The notes below the pieces were generated by a model. That model saw only the letters and a list, made by a program, of their open reading frames with translations. It did not search any database and was not told where the DNA came from. The position numbers and the translations under genes were made by a program. From Meconema thalassinum (Eukaryota; Arthropoda; Insecta; Orthoptera; Tettigoniidae), in NCBI GenBank assembly GCA_946902985.2, contig OX336389.2, forward strand, positions 1,080,893,788 through 1,080,957,787: 64,000 nt of DNA, given 5' to 3'. The first letter of the stretch is position 1; each line of letters starts with the position of its first letter. Below are positions 9,574 through 21,499 of the stretch, in pieces.

Positions 9574-12500
9574 TTATCCGATTTCCATGATGTTGACACC
9601 CGTGGTATTCCTTGGTTGATCAAACGGTTCCCTTTCATGATACACCTTGAGCTTTGAACAGTTTGCTACTGATGTGTTTCCGCCGTTTACGTCCTGTATT
9701 TTATATGCATTGTTTCCCAAATTTCTTATGATGCGGTAAGATCCAACTTACGGGAAACACCACTTATGAAACACTTTGTTTGCAGGATCAGAGAGAGAGG
9801 TGTTCTCTTCAATAATACTAGTTCACCGGCGTTTAATTCTCTGTGAAAGCGTTTTCCTCTGAGCCTTCTCAATCTCCTGTCAGCTTGCTCTCTCATATAC
9901 CTGACCGTGCGTTCGATTCTCAGCTGTGGTGCTGGCTGCGGATCCCTTGTGCAATCTAGCACTGTTGTCCAAGATCTCGGTGGTTGCTGGTTCAAATGTA
10001 GCGTTTATGGAATTTGTACAGTCGACTCATGATGTGTCATGTTAATGCAAATTTCAATGTTTTTCAAGGTATCAGCCCAACGATGATGCTCTGTGGGTAT
10101 GAACATACGGATATGCTTAGAAACCTCTCTTAGGACCCTCTCTCTAGGATTACTCTGTGGATTGCGCACGCTAGATAATACATGTTTGATGCCTAGCTCA
10201 TTTAATCCCCGCTTAAATTCTGCTGAGGTAAAGTAACTCCCATGGTCGGAAAGTATAAATTCTGGCTTTCCCATCGTAGGTATAACACGATTCTTGATTC
10301 GGCTTAGGACCTGTTTCGACGTTGTCTTTTGGATAGCACATATGACAACAAACTTGGAGAAGACGTCCACACACACAAAGACATGTCGCACTCCTCTACG
10401 TCCTTTCGGCAGGGGCTCCAGGCAATCTGTCGCAATGAGCTTTAATGGTTTCTGTGGCAAGAGTGGTTTTGGGTACTGTCTCATGAGAAAGTTGTTTGGT
10501 TTCGCACGCTGGCAAATATCGCATGTCTTCAGGACATCGCGTATTGTGATCCTCATGCGTGGCCATGGGAAAGCTTCACTTATCGTTGCTTGTGTCTTGT
10601 CTAATCCCATGTGACCAAGTGTATAATGAGTATGCCACACTAATTTCCTCTGTAAAGATGCTGGTAACAATATCCGTAGCTTAACATGATCCTCATCTAT
10701 GAATTTATGGAGCATATTGTTGAAGTAGGTATAATTTCTTGCTTGAGCTTCAATCTCTCTGTATGCTGGCGTATCAGGTGTTAACTCTCTCTTGAGGAAC
10801 TTAATCATCTGTGCCTTCCATTGCTCCTTTTCCTGTTCCTGCGGTAACCTCTTCAGTTCTTGTAGGAAGTCTTGGTCTTCGCGTGTCAGCTCAATGTGAT
10901 GCACCAACCTATCATCCATCTGCGCCTCCTCTTCTGGATTTCTGCTCAAAATATCCGGGATTACATTTAATTTTCCAGATACATGCTCAATGTGTAGGTC
11001 AAACTGCTGTGCATAGATGGCCCATCTGTTGATGCGTTCGCTTACCATAGTGGTCTTAAATAGAAAAGTCAGCGCCTTGTAATCAGTGCGGATTGTTATG
11101 GGAAACCCATAGATTATTCTACGCCACTGCTGTAGTGCGCGTATGATAGCCATGAGCTCCAGCTCTGAGATGGTATAGCTTTTCTCGTGTTTTCTTAATT
11201 TTCTGCTGATAAATGCTAAGTATGAACGGCCTGTGGTTTTATCTGCGTCTTCTTGGAAAAGCATTGCACCGATGCCCACTAAAGATGCGTCCGCTTGAAT
11301 TATAAATCTCTTCGAAAAGTTCGGGTAACCCAGTTTTATGCTATTTGACAGCAATTCTTTTGTGGCTACAAATGACCTCTCACACTCCTCGTTCCAAAAC
11401 CAACGGTTATTCTTTTTCAGCATCCCTTGTAATGGTGCTACTACTTCAGTGTATCCTGGACAGTTTTCACGGAAAGAGTTCGTTGCTCCCAAGAACATCC
11501 TTATGTGCTTGACTCTGGTTGGACGAGGAAAATTTCTAATGGCTTCAATCTTCACTGGGTTGGGTTTGACTCCCTCTCCATCGACAATATGTCCTAAATA
11601 TAAAATTTCGTGCTGAATGAAGTGCGATTTTTTTAGATTGATTTTGAAATTTGCCCTTTCGAGGTTCTCTAACAATTTGCTTAAATTTTGCATGTGCTCT
11701 TCAATGTCTTCTGACGCTAACAAGATGTCGTCAACATATCTGACAGTCATGTCTTTCACTTCCTCTGTCAAATTACGGTCCAATGCTCGGATTAGTGCAG
11801 ATCCGGCTGTCTTAACTCCAAATGGTAAGCGACACCAGGTGAAACTCTGATTATCGAACAGAAATCCAGTTAACAGCTGCGATTTCTCTTCTAACTCGAT
11901 ATGCCAGTAGCTGTTGGCCAGATCTACAGATGAATATATTCTTTTCTTATGGAACTTCTTTAGTACCTCCTTAATTAATGGTGCACGGTCTGTTTCGTCG
12001 ATTAATCTGGAATTGAGTGTTCGAGCATCGAGACATAGTCTCACAGAACCATTGGGTTTCACCACCGCTAATATGGCGTTCAAGTATGGAGTTGGAGTCT
12101 TCTTAATTATGCCTCCTCTAAGCATTTCGTCTATATTTTTTTTAACTGCCGCATACTGTTTTTCTGGGATTGGGTAGAGTCGGCTTTTGAATGGAGTCCA
12201 GTCATCCACCTGCATAGCATACTTGAAATTTAATATTTTTCCCGGCAGGGTATTGAATGCTGCTGAATGTTTACCTAGTATTTGTGCCAAGCAATTTCTT
12301 TCTTCATCATTTAGCTTTGCCTCCTTTAATTTTTCCTTCAAAAGTGCCTCAAAACTGTCTTTGTGCCATCTTCTTCTACTGCCATGGACCACATCTCATT
12401 TTACAACTCTTGCTTTTCCTCCAGGAGTCCTGTGTTTGAGTCCTCTTCATCTGCTTGATTTTCCTCTTCTTCCTCAGGAATCGTCTCCAGCGTCCAAATG

Positions 12501-13055
12501 TTAGCATCTCTATCTAAGCCGTGATTATTAATGTTCAATTCCACCGCTGATAATCCTTCCATATCTCTGAATTTAATTACATTGTTGCATAGATCGATTA
12601 CTGCTTGGTGCTCGTATATGAAGTCCGCGCCAAGGATCAGGATTACACTCATTTTGTTCATAACCATGAATACATGTGAGAAAGTGTGTCCTTATATGTC
12701 TAGATCCAATTGTACTTGAAATTTACAAACAGCTGATTTTTCCGGAATTACTCCTCTTGACCTGTGGTACTGGAATTGTAGGTATTCTTTGTTTTTCGCT
12801 TAAAGCTTTGATTAGCGCTTCTGATACTAGACATAGCTGTGCTCCGGTGTCCACCAAGCCTCTTACTCTTAATCCTCCTATTCTTGTAATAATGACAGGT
12901 AATTTCCTCAAGCAATGTTGTTCCGGTTGAATAATTTCACACGTAAAATCATCAGGAGTTGCGATCCATTCCTCAATGTTCGCTATCAACCACTGTGTTT
13001 TATCTGGCGTGAAATTTAGGCGATCTCCTTCATCCTCTACTACATTCTTTTGCAA
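9574..13055 (-). pseudogene. pol: pro-pol of the gypsy-type element (protease, RT, RNase H, integrase)
   Basis: The protease part (13055-12723) has the active-site motif DTGAQ; a second piece in another frame (12667-12401) carries ILGADFI, the usual C-terminal protease motif. The long open part (12392-10005, 795 codons) has RT with YVDD at about residues 219-222 and an upstream catalytic D near 157; RNase H with QADAS (~367), SELELMA (~410) and RTDYKAL (~437); integrase with H589/H594 and C624/C627 zinc residues and D656, D716, E751 of the core. Frame then shifts; 9995-9574 continues the integrase C-terminus including a GPY-like module (VGSYRIIRNLGNN). Frame breaks near 12,700, 12,395 and 10,000 plus a stop near 9750 make it inactive. 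Confidence 0.9.
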
Positions 13056-15213
13056 ATGGCCCCCGTCTGTCTCTTATCGTTCTGACTTTCGCGATGTTGT
13101 CGCGCCAACTCGCTCTCTGCTCCGGTTACCTCCACATCTGGATTCTCGCGATTTTCCATCGTCCTTCGCCAGCGATCCTTCTCCGTTTCTTGGCTGCGAT
13201 GCAATTCGTTTAGGTACTGTTGGGATGCCTCGTGTCTGTTCTGCCATTCCCGTCGACTGTCCTCCGTGTATCCTTGGTTCTCATCTCGTCCTCGGTTCCA
13301 CGTTCTGTTTTCCCTTCTGTCATATCTGCGGTGATTATATGGACCTTCGCGACCACGCCCCTTCCAGTCATCTCTCCGGTACTGTCGCGGCTGCCAGTTC
13401 CTTTCGTTCTTCGGTTCATATCTCCTTTGTTCTTCTCTTAGCAAGTCCGAACTTCCATTGTTGTTCCCGCTCTTATGGCTACTATTTGTATTGGTGCTCT
13501 GTTACCTGGTATTGACAAGCTCGGCCTGATGTACAAGCGCTGCGCTGTCACTTGCTCTGACATGCCTATTCTGAGTGTTTAATGAAGTTTCATCCAGTTG
13601 GCGTAAAACCTCCTCTGCTTGTAATGCGCTCGAGACGTTTGCTGCAATTAAGAACTGCTGTACTGGTAATGGAAGCTGTTTACCAATGGTCATCACCAGT
13701 TCTGATTCCGGCGGCAAAATGTCCATATCTTTCAATCTGAGCAGCTGAGCCGAAAAATACTCTGAGTAGCGCGTGGGCTGTGAAGCATGATACTTCCTGC
13801 TATACAACTCCATTCTCAGACTATGCTGTATTGACATACTCCAATAACGGCGTAAGAATGCTTGTTTAAAACTATCCATGTCTTCAAAAGTGTAGCGAAA
13901 ACTTCTGAACCAAGTCAAGACGCTATCCGCAAGTAATTTTTCTGTTACTCTGAGTTTCTTAGCCTCAGGAACGTTACTGTCTGTTAGGTAATGTTCTAAA
14001 TCTTTCAGGAAAGCTTTTGGCGTTTGTGAACCGTCATTATTGAATTAACGTGGGCGATCCTCCTGCATTCTGATTATTTGGACATACTGAGTAGCTGGGT
14101 TATTATTATTATTATTATTGTCAGCCGGCTATTGGGGTGTCGAGGCGTGTCCTCTAAACGTTTGGAATCCATCGTTACTTCCGCTACCTGTAGTTGCGCG
14201 CCCCGGACAATGTCCATTCATTCCTTCTACCTGAGTCTGGCTCGTGTTAAAGTTATTAGCCGTCCCGTTTGTTCCCTTAGTGCTATTTTGTGCTCTAAGT
14301 TCGAGAAGCATGTCTTGCTGTTGTAAAGATTGTATTTCCGTCTTAAGAATCTTCCGTTCTTGCCCCTCTATTTTTCCTAGCAACTGCAGTTCGACCTCCT
14401 TTATCCTCTTCTGGTTCTCTTCCATTTGTTCTATGAGTTTCTTTCTGTCCTCTTTCCCGTCAATTCCAATCTGTCGGCATGTCTTATTTATTTCTGCTCT
14501 TATGGCTTCATATCTATCTTCCTCTTTTTTCTTCCCATCCTTCTTATCGCTTTCCAGCTGATCTAGCCTGTCTCCTATCAGTTCATTACTCTCTTGAATG
14601 CTCTCTTTAATTGCGTCATTCTCATTTTCCTGAATACTCCACCGTTCCGCTGAAGTCAAAGCTGCCTTGTCTATCTGTGTTCGGATCTCTGTTACCTCCT
14701 CTTCTAAGCTGTGTAATTGCTTTGTCTCAGACTTAACCTCATTGTCCACCCCTTTTATCGTAGCCTGGATTGCTAACTGTTCTAAATTTATTCCTTCTGT
14801 ATTAGCGTTACATATTTCCTCCAGTTGTATGAGTTTCGCTGCCGTCTTCTCTTCACTGAATGCTATAGATTTTATTAGATTAATCTCCATTTGTGTTAAT
14901 GTGCGGTAGTCTCAAGTGTGATCTTAGCTATCTGCTCTGCTAATTTATCCGTTAACTCCTCTTTCAATGTTTCGTTATTTAGCTTACCCCGTTCTGCAAT
15001 CTGTTCCGTTAGCTGTGTATTGTTAATTGTGCTCTGCTCCGCGAGTAATGCATTGTTTATCCTACTTTGCTCCGCTATCTGTTCTATGATACGTGCATTG
15101 CTTATTGTACTCTGTTCTTGACACTCCTTCTTAAATTGTTCCAACTGCTCCATTGTTCTAGCTACCGAGCCTTCGATTATCGCTCGAATTTCTTCCACTG
15201 AAGCCATAGCCAC
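13040..15213 (-). pseudogene. gag: gag of the gypsy-type element
   Basis: Begins MAMASVEEIRAII at 15213. The N-terminal part (to 14896) has repeated AEQSTINN-type 11-residue units, then a frameshift, then a charged coiled coil (14890-14129). The capsid-like part (about 14045-13502) contains PKAFLKDLEHY, LTWFRSFRYTF and SRKYHA; one in-frame TAA at 13502 separates it from the arginine-rich tail (13444-13040). It aligns along its length with the intact Gag at 32855-35371. There is no CCHC zinc knuckle. The end overlaps the protease frame by 16 bases in a different frame, so Pol was probably made by ribosomal frameshifting; I see no canonical slippery heptamer. A (TTA)n microsatellite at 14099-14119 lies at one frame break. 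Confidence 0.85.
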
Positions 15214-15879
15214 AAAATATAAACACTTATTTGCGAAACTGGGGCATGCAGCCTTACGCTACCCACCTTCTATAATTATAAAATGAGTCGCTTAATCCCA
15301 ATCTACGTTATTCCCATTAATTACTTTCATTTGCTTGAAGAGCTGCCTAATTGATGTCTGCTTTCATGAATAAATTTTTAGGTTACCCTTCTGTGTTAAT
15401 TTTAACTTCCCAGACCTGTGAATAAAGTACTGACATGACTTTTCACGGTTCACGCCGTCCTACAAAATACATTTGGAGTATGTTACTAATCAATCAATTA
15501 TAAGGGCACCACGAAAACACTGCTTCTACCTAAATATGCAAAATAAACTCAGCATTTTCGATTATTTATTTTAAACAAACTCCTGGCGTTACTTTCCCCT
15601 GAATTAACGTTAATTTGGCCACACTAAAGGGCGCCATGATATGGTGCACCCTACCTCTGTTTACACGTCCTCAAGGTTTGATACCGCAAGCTCAATGCTC
15701 ACCCTCTTGGATAAAGACCAACATGGGCCACCATGTTTATCACAACCTCGACGCGACACGTATACTTCAGTAGGCTCCGGCTAGCTACTCCCTGACAATC
15801 TCCATCACTGTGATCCACTAATTAATAAAAGAAAACTAATATGAACTTGAATAACTACAGTGTTATCACCAAATTCATA
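15214..15879 (-). other. 5' leader of the gypsy-type element
   Basis: Non-coding stretch between 5' LTR and gag start. Eight bases inside the LTR boundary the minus strand reads TGGTGATAACACTG, which begins with the TGG expected of a tRNA primer-binding site; the tRNA is not identified. Confidence 0.55.
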
Positions 15880-17655
15880 TGTACCCGTCAAGGTTCCTAG
15901 CATGCCGACTCCAGCTCGGGGTAATGGTCTGTTCGGTGTGGCTCTAACTTAACTTAAACACCCTAGGGATACCATCAAGGATCACAGGAGCCTTAACATA
16001 AAATCAGTATGTCAGAGAACTCCTAATATAATTTTTTTCCCACAAAAATAGCATCTCCCACTTACTCCCATCCACAGACAATAAAACAACAAATATGTAC
16101 TCCCTTAAATTATTCTGACCACAAGCTAAGATTCTAACCAAACAAATCAAATTGTAAAAGATAAATGATAATCACACTGGCTGAAACCAGGAAAAGAAAA
16201 TAATCTAATTCACTGCAGTCCACTGCTTCAAGTTCAAAAATAAAATGTCAACAGACTTAATTTATCAAACTATGGTCTGAATAGTCCAGCCATTCTGTCA
16301 AAATGCGCACTCATGTTTACAATTACAAAATTGGTTTTTTGGGGTTCGGACAGGCTCTCCCGTACCATCATCATCAGAGGATGAAGGCAATAGGCTTATT
16401 CTAGGCCACAGGCATGTGTGCATGTTCTAACTTATAAAACAATTAACTCACTCATAGCTATATCTCTGCTAATTAAGGTAAACCAAACACAAGTCAAAAA
16501 TACATGAAGCATCAAATAAACACACCTCGGTGGCCTATGCCCCGTGAATTTTAATAAACAAACAACTATAATGGATGCACTCAAAATTATAGTGATATTA
16601 CAGCACATGACATCGCTTCCTGAAGCGGTATTAAAAGAAACAAGCCCTGGGAAGTTCGACTACCTTCCCTCAACAAAAGAAAACAATACCATTCAAAGTG
16701 GTTTCCCGCCCTTGTGACAGACACCCTCACACCACAACAAACCAGCTGGGTGAGCAATGACCTTCGCCACTCCCTCAGAATTGAGACGGCTGACCACAAT
16801 CTTTATACCTGCTTTTCCGTATGACCTCCTTGGGCTAGAGCTGTACAATTACCTTTCCGACGGAGCTAAAGTGCACTCTCATCAGACAATGAATACAATC
16901 ATTTCATTTACCAATTATATCATCGTAGATTCGCGGGAATTACGCCTCCGCCATTAATTCACTTACCATTTATATCATCGTAGAACACGGGAATACCACC
17001 TCCGTCTTTAATTTCAGCTCTACCAAGGATCAACTCTCAACCTTTTCTGAATATTATATTGTCATCCAGCCATTCCATCTTTCCTTTCTTTACCTTGGTG
17101 TGGTCATCAATACCTTACTTACGGTTCCTAAATGCTGTGTCACTACTGGCCTTGTCACAATGTCAAGCTATATCCCCCATGCTAGCTTTTACGTTATGGT
17201 CGTGCGTAAGCACTATCAACCCAATTATTCCCTTAAATGTGCATTCAGCAAAGTTACTGAAACCCTCAAACAAAACAAAATTAAACAAGATTTAATGCTC
17301 ATATACGAATCCTATCTCATAAAAAACACACAAAAATCATAAATGACAAATATACACAAATTTACACAAAACATGCCTGCTGTGCCCAAAATACCCATTT
17401 TATCATAATTACTTATGATCGAGATAAACTTATCCGACTCCCATGATGGGATGCGCTATGGGAAACATGCCGTTCTCCTCCTTCCTCTATTGTCCGCGCT
17501 CGGTGAAAGTTGTAGAAAAAGCACGTACGGGTCCCTCCTTTGTTATCCTCTAGTCTTCAAGCGATGTCTTTCTCACATCAGTTTTAAAACATGAATGAAA
17601 TCTTGTTGAAATATATGTGTAAAATTTATGCAATCACAGATGCATAAAGGTTACA
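15880..17655 (-). repeat. 5' LTR of the gypsy-type element (1776 bp, internally deleted)
   Basis: Collinear with the 3' LTR except that about 50 bp at 17472-17520 replaces the ~1060-bp segment 8047-9110. The loss of the tandem repeats and adjoining sequence could remove promoter elements. Confidence 0.9.
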
Positions 17656-18256
17656 ATAAATTTTCCACCAAATAGCCGTATGATAGGAAATATGGTCACT
17701 AAACTGCAGTATTCAGATTTTAAAAAAATGCATTGCATTTTTGTTTTGAGATCGTTATGTAATTAAATCACTTTCGAAATCTTAAGTAGGCAAGCAATGT
17801 ACAAAATTGTACACCAGGTTCAAATCATCACTAAGCTAGCAGTCATAATATTTTGGTTGTTATTAACATACCTTGGAGCTTTGGAACATCTTGGTCATCA
17901 GTCCCATGTACTTGGGTGTGCGTTTTATTTGCATAATAACCTGTGTTCCTATGGTGACTGTACCATCAACACATAATAACTAATAAATGAGCAGGGAACA
18001 CTAATGACGATATTTACTGTCGGGAATGGAATTGGTACCCCGTCACTTGAATTAAGGAACCATCCTGCCATTTGACTGGAGGAAGTGTGCAAAATCCAGG
18101 AGCAAAACAACACTTAAGATAACCGTCGTTAGCGCTGTGATTCAAACCACCGATCCCCAGCATTACTGCTGCTCCTGGTCTCGGTCGTGGGGCATGATTT
18201 GACGCGTACGGATACGTAGTTGAATCTGAAACACACAAGGATACATTTAGTCGTAT
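17656..18256. other. Unassigned DNA with one member of a direct-repeat pair
   Basis: AT-rich. Holds the first copy (17961-18009) of a ~49-bp direct repeat; positions 18020-18200 weakly resemble the body of a SINE on the minus strand ('aaggaaccatcctgccattt'). Confidence 0.4.
17961..18009. repeat. ~49-bp direct repeat, first copy
   Basis: Shares 'taccatcaacaca', 'ataactaata' and 'gagcagggaaca' with 18967-19015; a few mismatches. The SINE at 18269-18601 lies between the two. Confidence 0.6.
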
Positions 18257-18268
18257 AATTTGAGCATA

Positions 18269-18601
18269 AAGCCTCCGTGGCTTAGGCGGCAGCACGCCGG
18301 CCTCTCACCGCTGGGTCCGTGGTTCAAATCCCGGTCACTCCATGTGAGATCTGTGCTGGACAAAACGGAGGCAGACAGGTTTTTCTCCGGGTACTCCGGT
18401 TTTCCCTGTCAAAATTTCATTCCAGCAACACTCTCCACTATCATTTCATTTCATCTGCCATTCATTTAATCATTGCCCCAGAGGAGTGCGTCAGGCCTCG
18501 GCAGCCGGCACAGTTCATATCCTCGCCGCTAGATGGGGGCTTCATTCATTCCATTCCTGACCCGGTCGGAGACTGGAAGCAGGCTGTGGATTTTCATTTT
18601 C
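18269..18601 (+). mobile_element. SINE family B, full length, 12-bp TSD
   Basis: tRNA-like head with box A (TGGCTTAGGCGG) and box B (GGTTCAAATCC) in the first 75 bases, then a body with 'gcagacaggtttttctccgg' and 'ctagatgggggcttcattc'. AATTTGAGCATA flanks the insertion exactly at 18257-18268 and 18602-18613. A second, inverted copy is at 40853-41183. Confidence 0.9.
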
Positions 18602-18613
18602 AATTTGAGCATA

Positions 18614-19112
18614 TACGGTCTGACAGAGGGTAATGTGTACTGAACATACGAATGTATCTTGTTAAGAATAACAACACTATGGTGCATATGGAGAACGGTA
18701 TTTTATACTTAAGCGTTTGAATGAAAATCTGGGGATAAATTAATGGTTACAAAGACTAAGAATCTTGATGTACCAGCTCGCAAAATTGCAGTCCGAGACA
18801 AGAATTTAATCAATAGAGCGGGGATGGGCTGGAATTTGGAAAGAGGAGAGACTTGTTATGCTAGTGAGGTGATCTTCAGATGACGTAACATACCACAGTG
18901 ATCAACCAGAGAACCTCCGAGGTGTAGTGACTGTTGTGCACGGATATCTCTTAATGTCTCGTACAGTACCATCAACACATTATAACTAATAAGTGAGCAG
19001 GGAACAGAAATGACGAACTTAAAGACGACAAACGGTTAATAATGAAATGACCCAAAAATTAAGACAGTATTCTAAATGCAATTTGGGTGTTGATGCGATA
19101 GGCTGCAAGATA
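18614..19112. other. Unassigned DNA
   Basis: Holds the second copy (18967-19015) of the ~49-bp direct repeat and otherwise nothing I recognise. Confidence 0.45.
18967..19015. repeat. ~49-bp direct repeat, second copy
   Basis: About 1 kb downstream of its partner at 17961-18009, same orientation. Confidence 0.6.
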
Positions 19113-19500
19113 AGACAACCTCGTAGTGTACTAGCTAACATTCTTGGCTGTCGGCCCGGGGTCCAGGTTTTATTCCTGGCTCTTCCAAGGAACTGTAATT
19201 CTGGAGCGTGGTACATTCAGCTTCGTGAAGCAAACATTATAAAAGGGAAGTTCGGTTCACATCTCAGCCATCTTGTAAATGTTCTTCCGTTGTTTCCCAA
19301 TTCTTCTCCAGGCAAATGCTGGGATGAGTACTTGCTTAAAGTCACGACGCCTCCTTCCCAATCCTCATCTGAATTAGGCTACAAATACAAACACTAATAC
19401 AGCCAAAACAATAACAAGGCTTTCAGACTAATTCCACACACATGCACACCCAATACACGAGGCTACGTGACCACGATATTGCAAAGTTCATAAGTCAATC
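19113..19500 (+). mobile_element. SINE family A, full length
   Basis: Head 'cctcgtagtgtactagctaac' to box B-like 'ggtccaggttttattcctgg'; second B-box-like 'aagttcggttcacatctcag'; tail with 'attccacacacatgcacacc' and 'aagtcaatcaacaa'. Diverged in both B boxes. Confidence 0.75.
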
Positions 19501-19632
19501 AACAACAAGATCTTTCCCACCACGATCTGCAATTCAGAGCCATTCCTCCAAATAGGTCAATGAAAGATTGGAGTGTTCTTTAGTCGAGGAAGGGAATGAA
19601 AAGTCGTCTAATCCTAGAATTATAAAAGTAAC

Positions 19633-19833
19633 TAACCAGCCCCGGTCACTGACATGGAGAGAGCGTGGGTTTGTCGCCCGTCCTGAAAATAGTTTGCGTG
19701 GTTTCCCATTTTCACCACAAGACAAATGCTGTGACGGTTCCTTTCTATAGGTCCATGGCCGATATCCTTTCAAAATCCCATCACTGGCCCGTCCTGCAAA
19801 GAAAAGAAATGGCCATTGGCTGCATTAATAAAA
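19633..19833 (+). mobile_element. SINE family D, 5' truncated, 16-bp TSD
   Basis: GAATTATAAAAGTAAC flanks the piece exactly (19617-19632 and 19834-19849). It starts inside the tRNA-like head, keeps 'agagagcgtgggttt' and the body 'tttgcgtggtttcccatttt', and ends with 'atggcc' and an A-rich tail. The near-full copy is at 25004-25245 in the opposite orientation. Confidence 0.8.
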
Positions 19834-19917
19834 GAATTATAAAAGTAACAGCTTGCGAAAAAGAGTTCATAAAACCACATTTTCATGCGTTTATTAACTG
19901 ATAGTGTATTGATAATA

Positions 19918-20250
19918 GAGTGGGCCTCCGCCGTGGAATGGAGGTAACCTAATCGGTCCGGGTTCAGTATCCGGTTCTGTCATGGATTAGAGGGCTGACA
20001 TGAGGGCTGGAACGAGGTGCAATCAGCCCTGTAAGGATAAATGAGTTGCTTTCTGATCCCAGAAGCAGCGACCCAGGTCAGGAAATCCAAAATCTACAGT
20101 AGAGAGGACGCAGCGCACTGACCATGCCTCACACCGCAACCTGCAGATTTATGGCTGAGTAGCGGACGCTTGGTAAGTCAAGGTCCTCAATGGAATGTGG
20201 AGCAATAGAGTTAGTTAGGCTGGTTAGTTGGTGTTTGAGTGAGGACTTCA
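19918..20250 (+). mobile_element. SINE family C
   Basis: Head with 'gtggaatggaggtaacctaa' and a diverged B box ('gggttcagtatccgg'), then 'agggctgacatgagggctgg', 'gcgcactgaccatgcctcac' and 'tgagtagcggacgcttggta'. The same order of blocks is found at 61480-61765. Confidence 0.65.
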
Positions 20251-20289
20251 TAGAATTTCAATACCCCGCAGCGTAGCCGTGCTGATTAT

Positions 20290-20465
20290 ATCGTGCACCA
20301 CGATCGCGCGGGCAACCTAGCTAGTCCGGAGATCATAGCATTGAATCCCGGCGCTGATAGCGGCTATCCTGAGTGTAGTTATTCCCCAGGGTTTTCCACA
20401 CACCCTCTAGGCATATTCCGGGATAGTACCTTATTCCAAGACCCAGGGCACCTACCCCAACCCCG
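20290..20465 (+). mobile_element. SINE fragment with SINE-A-like body
   Basis: Contains 'attgaatcccggcgctgata' (B-box-like), 'cccagggttttccacacacc', 'ctaggcatattccgggatag' and 'cagggcacctaccccaac'. The head is incomplete. Confidence 0.5.
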
Positions 20466-20517
20466 TCCCAAATACAGCTATACACACTACTGAAGACATG
20501 ACATAAGTACAGGTTTA

Positions 20518-21380
20518 CAGGTGCGTTCAAAAAGTAACGAGCCGGAGGCTGGAATGCGCAAACCGGTGACGACATCGGCTAATCGTGGCGTGTGTAACGA
20601 GGTGTGGTTCCGACCAGAGCGTGGAAGGTCACAGCCCGTCCCTAGAGGGCACGCGTGCACGTCACGTAACGATACAAAGAGAGCAGCAGCATGCATCAAT
20701 CGTCCAACGCTGCCAGTCGCATTGCAAACAGTGACATGAAGGCGTCAACCGAAGAGCAAACAGGTGTTGTTCGGTATCTGACAGCGGAAGGAATAGGGGG
20801 AACGGACATTCATCGCCGAATGTCACAAGTGTATGGCAAACACTGCATGTCCCTTGCAAGGGGAAAGGCGTGGCACAAGCGCTTCACGGTAGGACGGGTG
20901 TCGTTAGCCGATGATGCCCGGTCTGGGGCACCCCCCCTGCATTACCGATGGCAACGTCCAGCTGATTGATGCACTCATTACTCAGGACCGCCGAGTGACA
21001 GTGAACGCCATAGCCGCCGTGGTCGCTCCACGACAATGCACGACCTCATACGGCCAACACAGTCGCGGCACTCCTGCATAAATTCAAATGGGAGGTTCTC
21101 GGCCACCCTCCATACAGTCCAGACCTCTCTCCCTGTGATTAGGCCAAGTTTGGTCCCCTGAAAAGGGCTCTGCGGGGCCAACGATTCACCTCGGACGTCG
21201 ACGTCCAGCCGTACGTGCAGAACTGGTTCACATCGCAGCCCAGGGAATTTTATGAGGCAGCCATCCACCACCTCGTGCCGCAGTGGGACAAGTGCCTCAA
21301 CAGCCAGGGCCAATACTTCTAACATACAGGTACTGGTTTATGTAATTATGCCTCCGGCTCGTTAATTTTTGAACGCACCT
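20518..21380 (+). mobile_element. Mariner element, internally deleted
   Basis: Terminal inverted repeats of about 31 bp with one mismatch run inward from AGGTGCGTTC at 20519 and from its complement ending at 21380; TA dinucleotides border both ends (20516-20517, 21381-21382). At ~860 bp it is about two-thirds of a normal mariner. Confidence 0.9.
20691..21322 (+). pseudogene. Mariner transposase, internally deleted
   Basis: The N-terminal part (20691-20969) shows the paired helix-turn-helix region: EEQTGVVRYLTAEG, RMSQVYGKHCMS, AWHKRFTVGR and SLADDARSGAP. The C-terminal part, in another frame (about 21030-21322), has HDNARPH and PPYSPDLSPCD, carrying the second and third acidic residues of the mariner D,D,34D catalytic triad. 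The segment with the first catalytic Asp is deleted around 20970-21030, and a TAG follows the third Asp. It cannot encode an active transposase, but the intact TIRs could still be mobilised in trans. Confidence 0.85.
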
Positions 21381-21427
21381 TATACATCACACATTCAACT
21401 ATACGGGGCTGATGACCATCATGTCCC

Positions 21428-21478
21428 AGTAGTAGTAGTAGTAGTAGTAGTAGCTGTAGTAATTGTAGTATTAGTAGT
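21428..21478. repeat. (AGT)n microsatellite
   Basis: About 16 trinucleotide units with two interruptions, immediately upstream of a 146-bp periodic repeat. Confidence 0.85.
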
Positions 21479-21499
21479 AGCCCTTACAAAATAATTTAC

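Larger units (their letters stand above)
6436..17655 (-). mobile_element. Ty3/gypsy-type LTR retrotransposon, decayed, minus strand
   Basis: Direct repeats at 6436-9246 and 15880-17655 both begin TGTACCCGTC and end GGTTACA on the plus strand (TG...CA on either strand). Flanking four bases are ATAC on the left and ATAA on the right, a plausible 4-bp target-site duplication with one mutation. Internal order on the minus strand is gag, protease, RT, RNase H, integrase, the Ty3/gypsy order. The LTRs differ at roughly 5 percent of sites in the first 200 bases plus a ~1-kb indel, so the insertion is not recent. Multiple stops and frameshifts break both gag and pol. No envelope gene is visible. Confidence 0.9.

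Noticed and set aside
18269..18345. A tRNA gene call for SINE heads (18269, 25170-25245, 56143-56218, 61480).
   Set aside because: Box A and box B are present but arms do not fold as functional tRNAs and each continues into a repeated SINE or X body.
20978..21325. A 115-codon minus-strand frame within the mariner.
   Set aside because: It is antisense to the transposase C-terminal sequence with conserved HDNARPH and SPDLSPCD on the plus strand.
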